64,000 bases of DNA from CAYNRA01 sp046293395 (GTDB taxonomy: Bacteria > Bacteroidota > Bacteroidia > Cytophagales > Spirosomataceae): NCBI GenBank assembly GCA_046293395.1, contig JBKBOU010000002.1, positions 682,001 through 746,000 on the forward strand, in the 5' to 3' direction. The position numbers and the translations under genes were made by a program. Positions 54,042 to 63,219 of the stretch are shown piece by piece. Each line of letters starts with the position of its first letter. The first letter of the stretch is position 1. The notes under the pieces are model-generated. The model worked only from the letters and a program-made list of their open reading frames with translations, was not told the DNA's origin and did no database searches.

Positions 54042-56047
54042 AGTTTTCGTAGATAATATTTTTTTACGGGAATAAGCGAGGAAGGGAATTGTTTGTAATC
54101 TGAATTAAGTAGAATATCTCCGGATATTGGCGTAAATACACCCTCGGTAAAAATCAGATATTCAGCTTCACTCGGTATTGGTTTAAGTGGTTTCTTGAAC
54201 GGATGAATCGGAATTAGTTTACGCTGAAGCGATGCTCCCCAAAAAGGATATTCAAAGTCTTCTGTGTCTGTACCCAATGCGACAATCGCCTCTTTGGGTA
54301 CTAATTCATCGAAACGAGTAAATAAACTGTATAATTCCGGACGCGAAACCGTGAGTTGTTCCAACCGATTCATTTGCAAAATACTTTTCGTCGTTTCCGA
54401 TGGAAAAAGCGGGAGGAGACTTCGCTTAAAAACAGTTCCCCACGCACTCACCACAACAAATAACGTAATGATGAATACATAGCGAACGCCAATTCCTGTC
54501 TTCCATTCATCATAAAAAAAACCAACGATAGGAAGACACCAAACGGACATACTCAAGAAATAACGCCCTTTGATGGGGTCAAATGGTGCTGTAAAACTTA
54601 ATAAAAGAAACTGAAGCAGCGCAGCTACAGCAAGCACACGCGTCAGTTTGGTTCCTGTTCCTACTTTTTTGGTGAAGAGTCCTAAAAAGAAAACAGGAAG
54701 TACCAAAAAAATACCTATAACTCCCCAATAGGGTCTTTCTATATAAAAACGTGCCCCTTCCTGTACCACACGAAACGGATAAACAACCCAATAGGCATCG
54801 CGCTCCAATTGCAGTTTATTGGCTACTTTTTGAACAGGCCAACGAAAAACCCGATTTATCTGCTCGCCCAATTCGAAATTCCGAAATCCATCCAAACTCC
54901 AAAAATCAGTTAGGTAGCGAAGAGAGTTTATATAAAAATTTTCTATTTTTTGCTGTGTTGTGTAATTCCCAATGCCGTGGTACGCGAGTACTTCCTTCGG
55001 TGCGGTAAGGCTACTAATAGAAAAACCACCTTCAGCCTGGACATTTCCGATGTAGCCCATTGGCAACATAAACAAGGCCAATCCGAGTCCAAGAGTAAAA
55101 ATTAATCCCATCCAATGTTTGGCATCTATCTTTTTCTGTGCAATAATAAACATGAACAGAATAAGTACAGACGGCCCCAGCATCACGAATGTAATTTTGT
55201 GACCCAATGCGATAGAACCAGCAAGTACAGCAAAATAAAGCACACCAACGCGACCGTCTCGGTAATATTTTGCCAAAAAATAAACAATCAATGCCAAGTA
55301 AAAAGTAAGTACCAAGTCGGTTTCTGTTGTAGTTGCCTGCACCAAAGCGGTGGGCAACAAAGCAGCCAATAAAGCACTTGCAATCGCCCAAGTTACCCGC
55401 TGAAAAAACAAGCGACTGATACCGTAAATAGCCGTCACATAGCCCCAATAAGCGATATAATGCGGAATTTTAAACCCTTTTTCACCTGCTAAATGATAAA
55501 AGTAAAGTTGAAGGCTTGTGATAGAATTTGGGTAAAAATCTATGGACCAAATAGTTCCTCCTACCCGCGACATCGTCCCATTTTGTAAATAATATGCGCA
55601 TTTAACCAAATGCCCCGTCATGGAATCCCATTCGTTTGGATAGGTAGTCAAAAGAAGGACAAGATTAATGAGGGTAGTTATGGCTAATCCAGCGGCAAGA
55701 AGCAGAAAAAGAACCTGAGTTTTCGGTGAAGAGACAGATAAGAAATGATATTTCCAAGTTGCCCATCCGCTTTTAAACTCATTTATTACGTTAAAATGTG
55801 GTTGCAATGAACTCCTTTGCAATGCGATTAGTCCACCAATGGCAAAAGCGATACTGACTACGCCCCAAGTAAATGGTTGCGCAACTTCATGTAGAACGGA
55901 GACGCACACACCCGTAAGAAGCAAATGAGCAATAAGAGCCAAACAAAATTTAAGAAGATAGTCGGAAAAACTTTCTGCCAAAAACGCCATTTGGCGATGT
56001 ATAAGATAAACCAAAGCGAGTAGAAAGAGGCTAAAAGAAACGAACAT
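54038..56047 (-). CDS. Multi-pass membrane protein, glycosyltransferase 39-like
   Basis: A protein of 669 residues when started at the ATG at 56047 (MFVSFSLFLLALVYLIHRQ), with about twelve to thirteen transmembrane helices. A large loop after the second cluster contains the acidic pattern TTYPNEWDSMTGHLVKCAYY, similar to the Asp/Glu region of GT-C (ArnT/PMT-like) enzymes. The C-terminal soluble region is about residues 550-669. It likely transfers a lipid-linked sugar at the periplasmic face. A longer frame starting at 56137 begins inside the DUF349 terminator and is rejected. It is coupled to wbqC by a 4-bp overlap. Confidence 0.75.
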   Translation of the reverse strand: MFVSFSLFLLALVYLIHRQMAFLAESFSDYLLKFCLALIAHLLLTGVCVSVLHEVAQPFTWGVVSIAFAIGGLIALQRSSLQPHFNVINEFKSGWATWKYHFLSVSSPKTQVLFLLLAAGLAITTLINLVLLLTTYPNEWDSMTGHLVKCAYYLQNGTMSRVGGTIWSIDFYPNSITSLQLYFYHLAGEKGFKIPHYIAYWGYVTAIYGISRLFFQRVTWAIASALLAALLPTALVQATTTETDLVLTFYLALIVYFLAKYYRDGRVGVLYFAVLAGSIALGHKITFVMLGPSVLILFMFIIAQKKIDAKHWMGLIFTLGLGLALFMLPMGYIGNVQAEGGFSISSLTAPKEVLAYHGIGNYTTQQKIENFYINSLRYLTDFWSLDGFRNFELGEQINRVFRWPVQKVANKLQLERDAYWVVYPFRVVQEGARFYIERPYWGVIGIFLVLPVFFLGLFTKKVGTGTKLTRVLAVAALLQFLLLSFTAPFDPIKGRYFLSMSVWCLPIVGFFYDEWKTGIGVRYVFIITLFVVVSAWGTVFKRSLLPLFPSETTKSILQMNRLEQLTVSRPELYSLFTRFDELVPKEAIVALGTDTEDFEYPFWGASLQRKLIPIHPFKKPLKPIPSEAEYLIFTEGVFTPISGDILLNSDYKQFPSSLIPVKKYYLRKL

Positions 56048-56106
56048 AAAGAAGCAAATAGATGGGTACGAACCACAAAGATACGGATTGGAAAAGTAGA
56101 AAACAT

Positions 56107-56141
56107 AAAAAAGCGGTGACTGACGTTTGTCAACCACCGCT
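56107..56141 (-). terminator. DUF349-gene terminator
   Basis: AGCGGTGACTGAC pairs with GTCAACCACCGCT across 56112-56141, with wobble pairs in the middle. On the minus strand it is followed by a T-run at 56107-56112, 20 bp after the DUF349 stop. Confidence 0.85.
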
Positions 56142-56161
56142 AGAAATAGGCAATCAATTAC

Positions 56162-57433
56162 TTACAGATTCGCTACTTTTTGACGTAACTCTTCGAGAAT
56201 AATTTCTTTCATCAAGAGTTTACGTTTTTGGGTTTTAAGATTAGACATGGTTAATTTCTCCATTTCTTCACTTTGTTGAACCCCTTCGTAGCTATCAATG
56301 AGTTGGTCTAAATCTGTTCGCGCGCGGCGGACGATATTTTCCATCTCGCGGAATTTGATAAGCAATTGTTGAACGTCATCAAAGAATTTGAAAGAAGGGT
56401 GCTTTCTAGCCACGACTTTCATCAAATAACTAAGTTCAAATATTTTATCACAAGCAGCTCTAAAGCGCTCCGAGATATTTCTGTCTGTCAAGTGAGGTGG
56501 TACACGAATGGTTTTCCATTCATTGAGTAACACTTTTGCTCGGTTGGTTGCTGTAAAAATATCATCGCTTTCGGATAGTTTCTCAGCTTCCTTCACCATT
56601 CTAATTTGAGCTTCCACACGCGGGTCGAGGCGTTTTTTCACCTGGATTCCCTTTGCTAGACAGTATTTTTCATAGAAAATACCTGTCATTTTTTTGAATC
56701 GCGTGTATGGATTTTTGAGCAATTTGGGTGGTACTTTCCCAATGACTTTCCACTCGGCTTGCACTCTTTTCAAGTCCACGAAAGCTTCGTCCCAATCCGT
56801 TCTTCTAGCGAGTTCATCGGCAACAGCGACGAGTGCATCGTAGGCGCGTAGGCGCTCATTGATGATTCGGTTTTGTTCTTCGAAATACGCTTTTCTACGT
56901 TGATAGAACTTATCTAAGCAAACGCGAAATCTCGTTTCAACGTCTTCTTGAAGGTCTTTGTCAACGGGGCCTGTCCGAATCCAACGTGTGCGCAAATCTT
57001 GCAGGTCATCGCCGGCTTCCATCCAGTTTTCACTCTCAGCGATGACTTTTGCTTCCTCGATGAGTGTTTCTTTGATAGCCAAGTTGTTGGCTTGGTTGTC
57101 TGCGATGAGTTCACGAAGGATTACCTCGTGGTCATCAAGAGTAGCTAATAATGGTTCAAAAGGACCGATTCCGTCAAAATTGAGCAACCGCTTACGAAGC
57201 TGGAGCAATTTAGTTAGATAAGAGCCCTTATTTTGGGCTTCTTGGATTTCGTCTTCCAACTGTTGTACTTTGGAGACTGCAATATCGTAGCGGTCAACAA
57301 AATATTGGAAAGCTTCCTCCTCTGTACGTTTCACTTCACCGATTTGTCGGTCGGGCATGTCCATGTAACCCTTTAAAAATACCTTACCGTCTTTGATGTA
57401 AGCGTATTCGTTTTCTATTGTCACGCCTTTCAT
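56162..57433 (-). CDS. DUF349 repeat protein
   Basis: A 423-residue, strongly charged, helical protein made of several DUF349 repeats. Repeat-like blocks are DDLQDLRTRWIRTGPVDKDL, FVDLKRVQAEWKVIGKVPPK and VLLNEWKTIRVPPHL. The ends are highly Lys/Glu-rich and predicted to be coiled coil. DUF349 proteins are common in Bacteroidota and Actinobacteria and are poorly characterised. Transcription ends at the hairpin at 56107-56141. It is divergent from ettA. Confidence 0.9.
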   Translation of the reverse strand: MKGVTIENEYAYIKDGKVFLKGYMDMPDRQIGEVKRTEEEAFQYFVDRYDIAVSKVQQLEDEIQEAQNKGSYLTKLLQLRKRLLNFDGIGPFEPLLATLDDHEVILRELIADNQANNLAIKETLIEEAKVIAESENWMEAGDDLQDLRTRWIRTGPVDKDLQEDVETRFRVCLDKFYQRRKAYFEEQNRIINERLRAYDALVAVADELARRTDWDEAFVDLKRVQAEWKVIGKVPPKLLKNPYTRFKKMTGIFYEKYCLAKGIQVKKRLDPRVEAQIRMVKEAEKLSESDDIFTATNRAKVLLNEWKTIRVPPHLTDRNISERFRAACDKIFELSYLMKVVARKHPSFKFFDDVQQLLIKFREMENIVRRARTDLDQLIDSYEGVQQSEEMEKLTMSNLKTQKRKLLMKEIILEELRQKVANL

Positions 57434-57594
57434 AATTTTTTTTACTAAAAGAGAGTTGGGCTGCCTATTAGGGATTTTAGAGTTTATAATTTGTAAAAAT
57501 GCGAGTTTTTTTAAACAATCCCAAAGCCTTAATCAATATTTATTAATAATTTTACGAAAATGTAGCACTTTTTGTAAAAATCCATTCCCTTCGT

Positions 57595-59259
57595 ATGAGT
57601 GAACAAATTATTTTTTCGATGGCTGGCGTGAGTAAAATCATTCCACCCAATCGCCAAATTCTCAAAAATATTTACTTATCCTTTTTCTATGGAGCAAAGA
57701 TTGGTGTTCTCGGTCTGAACGGCTCCGGAAAATCTACGTTGCTTCGTGTCATCGCGGGGCTCGATAAAAACATCAACGGAGAAGTCGTTTTTTCTCCAGG
57801 TTATTCAGTAGGGATGTTGGAACAAGAACCCCAACTCGACCCAACCAAAACAGTACGTGAAATTGTAGAAGAAGGCGTACAGTTTATTGTCGATCTTCTC
57901 AAAGAGTTTGATGAAATCAATGCTGCATTCGGTGATCCTGACCCCGATTTTGACGCTCTTTTAGCCCGCCAAGGTGAAGTTCAAGAAAAATTAGACGTCT
58001 ATGACGCATGGGAATTAGACAGCCGCCTCGAACGCGCCATGGACGCGCTCCGATGCCCACCTTCTGATGCACTCATTGGTACTCTTTCAGGTGGTGAAAA
58101 ACGCCGTGTAGCCCTTTGTCGTTTGCTCCTACAACAACCCGATGTTCTTCTTTTAGACGAACCAACCAACCATTTGGATGCAGAATCAGTACTTTGGCTA
58201 GAAGAACACCTCAACCAATACAAAGGGACTGTCATTGCCGTAACCCACGATAGATATTTCCTTGATAATGTAGCAGGTTGGATTTTAGAACTTGACCGAG
58301 GCGAAGGAATCCCATGGAAAGGCAATTATTCATCTTGGCTAGAACAAAAACAAAACCGTTTGGCACAAGAAGAAAAATCGCAGTCTAAACGCCAAAAAAC
58401 ATTGGAACGCGAGTTGGAATGGGTGCGCATGTCTCCGAAAGGTCGCCAAGCAAAGTCGAAAGCACGTTTGGGAGCGTATGACCGACTTATGAATGAGGAT
58501 GCGAAGGAAAAAGAAGAAAAATTGGAGTTATTCATTCCGCCAGGCCCGCGCCTCGGAAATAAAGTCATTGAAGCCACAGGTGTGAAAATGGGTTTTGGCG
58601 ATAGATTATTGTACGATAACCTTGAATTTAGTCTGCCTCCAGCAGGAATTGTCGGTATTATTGGGCCAAACGGTGCTGGTAAAACGACGCTCTTCAAATT
58701 GATTACGGGTCAATTGAGTCCATTAGCAGGAAGTTTTGATGTGGGCGAAACCGTCAAACTTGCGTATGTGGACCAAGAACATGACAGCCTAGATGCCAAT
58801 AAAACAGTCTATGAATTGATTTCTGGCGGAAATGAGTGGGTGATGCTCGGAAACAAACAAGTGAACGCAAGAGGCTACGTCAGCCGATTCAATTTCAATG
58901 GTGCAGATCAAGAGAAAAAAATCAGTATGCTTTCTGGTGGAGAACGCAACCGTGTCCATTTGGCGATGATGCTCAAAGAAGGTGGTAATTTACTTCTCTT
59001 AGATGAGCCCACCAACGACCTAGACGTCAATACATTACGTGCCTTGGAAGAAGGTCTCGAAAACTTTGCGGGATGTGCCGTGGTTATTTCGCACGACAGA
59101 TGGTTCCTAGACCGCATTGCTACGCACATACTCGCGTTTGAAGGTGATTCTCAAGTGTATTGGTTCGAAGGTAACTTCTCAGAATATGAAGAAAACCGAC
59201 GGAAAAGACTCGGTGGAGACGCAACACCGAAAAGAATTAAATACAGAAAATTACAATAA
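57595..59259 (+). CDS. ettA: Energy-dependent translational throttle EttA (ABC-F)
   Basis: A 554-residue protein with two ABC domains. The first Walker A is GLNGSGKSTLLRV (residues about 41-53) with signature LSGGEKRRVALCRLLL and Walker B DVLLLDEPTNHLDAES. The second is GPNGAGKTTLFKL, LSGGERNRVHLAMML, LLLLDEPTNDLDVNT. The Arg/Lys-rich linker contains MSPKGRQAKSKARL. EttA binds the ribosomal E site and gates translation by ATP/ADP ratio. The length and the GRQAKSKAR linker fit EttA rather than other ABC-F members. It is followed by a terminator. Confidence 0.94.
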   Translation: MSEQIIFSMAGVSKIIPPNRQILKNIYLSFFYGAKIGVLGLNGSGKSTLLRVIAGLDKNINGEVVFSPGYSVGMLEQEPQLDPTKTVREIVEEGVQFIVDLLKEFDEINAAFGDPDPDFDALLARQGEVQEKLDVYDAWELDSRLERAMDALRCPPSDALIGTLSGGEKRRVALCRLLLQQPDVLLLDEPTNHLDAESVLWLEEHLNQYKGTVIAVTHDRYFLDNVAGWILELDRGEGIPWKGNYSSWLEQKQNRLAQEEKSQSKRQKTLERELEWVRMSPKGRQAKSKARLGAYDRLMNEDAKEKEEKLELFIPPGPRLGNKVIEATGVKMGFGDRLLYDNLEFSLPPAGIVGIIGPNGAGKTTLFKLITGQLSPLAGSFDVGETVKLAYVDQEHDSLDANKTVYELISGGNEWVMLGNKQVNARGYVSRFNFNGADQEKKISMLSGGERNRVHLAMMLKEGGNLLLLDEPTNDLDVNTLRALEEGLENFAGCAVVISHDRWFLDRIATHILAFEGDSQVYWFEGNFSEYEENRRKRLGGDATPKRIKYRKLQ

Positions 59260-59264
59260 CTTTC

Positions 59265-59305
59265 TCCCTCACAACTTGGTTTGATAAGCTGTGAGGGATT
59301 TTTTT
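59265..59305 (+). terminator. ettA terminator
   Basis: TCCCTCACA (59265-59273) pairs with TGTGAGGGA (59290-59298) and is followed by a 7-nt T-run. Confidence 0.88.
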
Positions 59306-59460
59306 AGAAGCCGTTTGCATCCAATTTTGTGAATAAAAATGACTTGTTTTCTGTCAAGGCGAGATGTTAAAATCGTAATTTTGCAGAGTAAGCGTTTATT
59401 TTATTCGCATCAAAGCGAACTCAAATAGCTCCTCTATCACATCACGCAATCAAAATTATC

Positions 59461-60282
59461 ATGCACCACTGTTACTTTAACGGAGAAATTAAACCAACCT
59501 CAGAGACACATGTACATGTCACAGACCTCGGATTGTTGCGAGGATACGGTTTGTTTGACTATTTCAGAACCTACAACGGGAAGCCTTTCCAATGGGATTG
59601 GTACTGGGAGCGTTACACGACCTCCGCAAATCTTCTCGGAATACCCAATCCCATCTCTGAATCAGACGCCAAAGCTGTCGTTCAACAATTGATTCAATTA
59701 TCTGGTCTGGAAGATTGCGCCATCCGTTTTGTACTGACTGGTGGATATGCCGCAGACAGTATCACGATGACTGTACCGAATTTACTCATCATGAGTGAAG
59801 ATATTCATCCGGTAGCTCCACAAGAATATACAAAGGGTATTCAGGTCATTACCTATAATTTTGTGCGTGATATTCCCACAATTAAAAGCATTGATTACAA
59901 ACATTTGATGATTCTCCAACCTAAAATCAAGTCAGCACACGCTTCAGATGTTTTGTTTCACCAAGACGGTTTGGTAAGTGAATTGAGCCGGAGTAATCTA
60001 TTCATTGTAAAAAATGGCGTTCTCATCACACCAAATAATGACATCTTGTATGGGATTACACGCCGAACTGTCTTGTCATTGGCGGAAGGACTTTTACCTA
60101 TTGAAGAACGCGCCGTACAACTAGAAGAAGTACTACAAGCTGACGAAGTATTCACGACAAGTACAACCAAACGCGTACTTCCTATCACAAAAATTGACGA
60201 TACGGTGATTGGCACAGGCAAAATGGGGCCAATTTCTGAGATGTTGCTTGATCGTATAAATGACCTAATAGAGAAATGGTAA
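59461..60282 (+). CDS. Class IV aminotransferase (BCAT/aminodeoxychorismate-lyase-like)
   Basis: A 273-residue fold-type IV PLP enzyme. It begins HHCYFNGEIKPTSETHVHVT, has the conserved RGYGLFDYFRTYNGKPF, the PLP Lys142 in TIKSIDYKHLM, and ELSRSNLFIVKNGVLITP. The family includes branched-chain aminotransferase, D-amino-acid aminotransferase and 4-amino-4-deoxychorismate lyase; the fine specificity is uncertain. It overlaps ispE by 7 bp (60276-60282), so the two genes are co-translated. Confidence 0.88.
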   Translation: MHHCYFNGEIKPTSETHVHVTDLGLLRGYGLFDYFRTYNGKPFQWDWYWERYTTSANLLGIPNPISESDAKAVVQQLIQLSGLEDCAIRFVLTGGYAADSITMTVPNLLIMSEDIHPVAPQEYTKGIQVITYNFVRDIPTIKSIDYKHLMILQPKIKSAHASDVLFHQDGLVSELSRSNLFIVKNGVLITPNNDILYGITRRTVLSLAEGLLPIEERAVQLEEVLQADEVFTTSTTKRVLPITKIDDTVIGTGKMGPISEMLLDRINDLIEKW

Positions 60283-61097
60283 GCTTTCCGAACGCGAAAA
60301 TCAATCTGGGTTTACAAATTTTACGCAAAAGAACAGACGGATACCACGATATTTCGTCTGTTTTTTATCCGATTAAGTGGGCGGATATTTTGGAGATTAT
60401 TCCGAGTGAATCTTTCCAATTTACCTCTTCGGGCTTAGAAATTCCTGGAAATCCCTCTCAAAATTTAATTGTCAAAGCCTACGAATTAATCCGTACAGAT
60501 TTCCTAGATAAGGTAAAACCCGTTGCCATCCATTTACACAAAATCATTCCGATGGGTGCCGGATTGGGTGGTGGGTCAGCAGATGCTTCTTTCACCTTGA
60601 AGATGCTCAATGAGCTATTCTCTCTTGAGCTAACAACCACAGAACTAGAGAATTACGCAAGAAAACTAGGTAGTGATTGTGCCTTTTTCATTGAGAACAA
60701 ACCCGTTTATTGTTTCCACAAGGGAGATGAATTTGCAGCTTCTCCGGTTTCATTGGCTGGAAAAACGCTGGTAGTCATTAATCCAATGATTCATATTTCA
60801 ACAGCGGAGGCATACCAACATGCTGTGCCAACAGAAGCGCCTGTTTTGGTGAACCAATTGATTCAACAACCGATGGACACATGGAAAAACCAGTTGGCAA
60901 ATGACTTTGAGAAAGGTCTTTCCGCAAAATATCCACTGATTGCCCAGTTGAAAGAAAAATTATACGAAGAAGGCGCTATCTATGCCGCCATGACGGGCAG
61001 CGGTTCAACACTTTATGGAATCTTTGAACAACCAATCGATACACTTGTTTTCAAAGAACGGGGTGATTTCATGATTTGGCAAGGACTGCTTGATTAA
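60276..61097 (+). CDS. ispE: 4-diphosphocytidyl-2-C-methyl-D-erythritol kinase
   Basis: A 273-residue GHMP kinase. It begins with the substrate-binding segment FPNAKINLGLQILRKRTDGYHD and has the ATP-binding GHMP motif IPMGAGLGGGSADASF near 90-105. The C-terminal glycine loop AAMTGSGSTLYGIF is also present. It phosphorylates the 2-position of CDP-methylerythritol in the MEP isoprenoid pathway, which also feeds carotenoid synthesis (crtD is in this window). Overlaps the class IV aminotransferase gene by 7 bp. Confidence 0.95.
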   Translation: MVSFPNAKINLGLQILRKRTDGYHDISSVFYPIKWADILEIIPSESFQFTSSGLEIPGNPSQNLIVKAYELIRTDFLDKVKPVAIHLHKIIPMGAGLGGGSADASFTLKMLNELFSLELTTTELENYARKLGSDCAFFIENKPVYCFHKGDEFAASPVSLAGKTLVVINPMIHISTAEAYQHAVPTEAPVLVNQLIQQPMDTWKNQLANDFEKGLSAKYPLIAQLKEKLYEEGAIYAAMTGSGSTLYGIFEQPIDTLVFKERGDFMIWQGLLD

Positions 61098-61127
61098 ACC
61101 CTAAAAAGATACTAAATATACCGCAGT

Positions 61128-61730
61128 ATGGACATTGATGACGATTCAAATTCAGTATTTAAACGCCGAGAACCCTTTACGTTCATGATGTACTTGGCGA
61201 TATTCGGGAGTAGTCTTCTCTTTTTGTTTATTTTGTTCGTATTTCTAAAAAAAGAATTTGATAACCAAAATATTCGCGTTCCCCTTTTGCCTATTTTTTG
61301 GATTTCTACTCTCTTCATTTTGGCGAGTAGTGCGAGTATCTCTTGGGCAAATCGGGTATTTAAGAATCAGAAATTTTCGTTGTACCGAATTTCCATTAGC
61401 CTGACATTGCTTTTGGGATTTCTCTTTTTAGCAGCGCAACTTTTGGGTTGGCAACAACTTTTTGATGCCAATATTACGATGGCGAACGACACCGGCGGCT
61501 CCTTTATTTACATATTATCTGGACTTCATATTATACATACAGCGGGCGGAGTTATTGCGCTCATTGTGGCCGTCGTTGATGCCTGGAGAAATAGAAAATA
61601 CGTTGACTCCTTCGTCTATTCGGTGAATCCACCCAACCAGCTTCGCCTTAAACTGATAAGCATTTATTGGCATTTTGTAGATGTTTTATGGCTTATTCTC
61701 TTCCTATTTCTTGCGTATCATGCTGTATAA
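61128..61730 (+). CDS. Heme-copper oxidase subunit III-like protein
   Basis: A 200-residue membrane protein with five hydrophobic segments. Family features are REPFTFMMYLAIFGSSLLFLF, the LHIIHTAGGVIALIV segment with its conserved His, and ISIYWHFVDVLWLILFLFLAY at the C-terminus. Subunit III supports the proton-pumping core of cytochrome c oxidase. It is short for COX3 (usually 260 or more residues) and isolated, because subunits I and II are not adjacent. It overlaps recO by 11 bp. Confidence 0.85.
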   Translation: MDIDDDSNSVFKRREPFTFMMYLAIFGSSLLFLFILFVFLKKEFDNQNIRVPLLPIFWISTLFILASSASISWANRVFKNQKFSLYRISISLTLLLGFLFLAAQLLGWQQLFDANITMANDTGGSFIYILSGLHIIHTAGGVIALIVAVVDAWRNRKYVDSFVYSVNPPNQLRLKLISIYWHFVDVLWLILFLFLAYHAV

Positions 61731-62400
61731 GACAAAAGGAATGGTTCTCCACACGATTCCGTACAAAGAAACATCCATTATTGCCAAAATTTATACAGAA
61801 GAATGGGGAATACAGTCCTACATTGAAAATGGCGTTCGTTCATCCAAAGGGAAAAACAAAATCGCGTTATTTCAACCCTTCACTTTCTTAGATATGGTCG
61901 TATATCATGACAGCAAAAAGGAACTCCATCGGATTTCTGAAATCAAATGCTCTCGCCCATACAAGACTATTCCGTATGACATTGCCAAATCCAGTATAGC
62001 ACTTTTTTTGATAGAAGTTATCCAAAAGTGTATCCGTGAAACGGGCGAAAACAGAACTTTGTACGAATTTTTGGAAACCTCTTTCCATACATTTGACAAC
62101 CAATTGGACGGAAGTCAAAACTTTCATTTACTTTTTCTACTTCAATTTTGTCGGTATTTGGGCTTCGAACCCGAGACAGCCGAGGAAATCAGCCAGCAAG
62201 TATATAAAGAGGCAGGTTGGCGAGTTGAGAACCTATCTTTATTAAACCAACTCATTCAAGCCTCTTATCAAACCCGACTAGAAATACCCAGAAAAGAACG
62301 TAATCAGTTGTTAGATAGCATTTTATGGTATTACCGAGTACATATAGACGGTTTCGGCGAAGTCAAATCGTTGTCTATTATTCGGGAGATATTTCATTGA
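61720..62400 (+). CDS. recO: DNA repair protein RecO
   Basis: A protein of 226 residues when started at the ATG at 61720 (MLYKTKGMVLHTIPYKETS). The N-terminal OB-fold is clear: KTKGMVLHTIPYKETSIIAKIYTEEWG. The C-terminal helical domain includes LLFLLQFCRYLGFEPE. RecO loads RecA onto SSB-coated DNA together with RecR. A longer in-frame ATG at 61681 lies within the upstream cox3-like gene and adds residues not found in RecO. The Cys zinc knuckle of many RecO proteins is not evident. Confidence 0.9.
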   Translation: MLYKTKGMVLHTIPYKETSIIAKIYTEEWGIQSYIENGVRSSKGKNKIALFQPFTFLDMVVYHDSKKELHRISEIKCSRPYKTIPYDIAKSSIALFLIEVIQKCIRETGENRTLYEFLETSFHTFDNQLDGSQNFHLLFLLQFCRYLGFEPETAEEISQQVYKEAGWRVENLSLLNQLIQASYQTRLEIPRKERNQLLDSILWYYRVHIDGFGEVKSLSIIREIFH

Positions 62401-62480
62401 CAAACCCCAATGCTTTTGCAATTCCTTTTTGAAAAGCTTACTTTTGGTAACATTTTGACAAAAAGATATACTTCCAATAC

Positions 62481-63218
62481 ATGAAATTAAGTGTAGTTAT
62501 CCCTGCTTACAACGAAGAAGAATCCATCCCTGAGACCCTACGATCACTCTATAAGACACTGAACGAAGCGCAAATTCCACATGAAATTTGGGTAACGAAT
62601 GACAATTCAAAAGACCAAACAGAGACGGTACTCAAGCAACTTCAAACAGAAATCCCAACGTTGGTATTTGAGACAAACAAAGGGCCTAATGGCTTTGGCT
62701 ATGCTGTTCGGTATGGTTTGGAGCGTTTTTCAGGAGATTGTGTGGCTGTTTTCATGGCAGATATGTCGGATGACCCCGCCGATTTGGTTCGTTATTACCG
62801 AACGATGCTCGAAAAAGACGTCGATGCCGTTTTTGGGAGCCGATGGATAAAAGGTGGCAAAGTGGTTGACTACCCGCAAGTCAAGAAAGTAATCAACCGT
62901 ATTGCCAATTTTATCATTCAAATCGTAATGGGTGTGAAATACAATGACACAACGAATGCTTTCAAATTGTACAAACGCCACACGATTGAGGGCGTAAAAC
63001 CCTTCTTATCCCCTCATTTCAATCTCACCGTTGAAATTCCGCTCAAAGCCATGGTTCGTGGCTACTCTTTTGCCATTGTTCCGAATAGCTGGACAAATAG
63101 AAAATATGGCGAGTCTAAACTGAAAATCAAAGAAATGGGCAGCCGTTATTTTTTTATTTTGATGTACTGCCTCATTGAAAAGTATTTCTCACGCGGAGAT
63201 TATTACAAAAAATCGTAA
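62481..63218 (+). CDS. Family 2 glycosyltransferase (dolichol-phosphate mannosyltransferase-like)
   Basis: A 245-residue soluble GT-A enzyme. It starts LSVVIPAYNEEESIPETLRSL. The nucleotide-sugar Asp region VFMADMSDDPADLVRYY is present, and the GSRWIKGGKVVDYP segment follows. The C-terminus ends in aromatic and basic residues (YCLIEKYFSRGDYYKKS) without clear membrane helices. Members attach a sugar to polyprenyl or dolichyl phosphate. It is the last gene of the plus-strand run starting at 59461, and is convergent with tatD after 1 bp. Confidence 0.9.
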   Translation: MKLSVVIPAYNEEESIPETLRSLYKTLNEAQIPHEIWVTNDNSKDQTETVLKQLQTEIPTLVFETNKGPNGFGYAVRYGLERFSGDCVAVFMADMSDDPADLVRYYRTMLEKDVDAVFGSRWIKGGKVVDYPQVKKVINRIANFIIQIVMGVKYNDTTNAFKLYKRHTIEGVKPFLSPHFNLTVEIPLKAMVRGYSFAIVPNSWTNRKYGESKLKIKEMGSRYFFILMYCLIEKYFSRGDYYKKS

Positions 63219-63219
63219 A

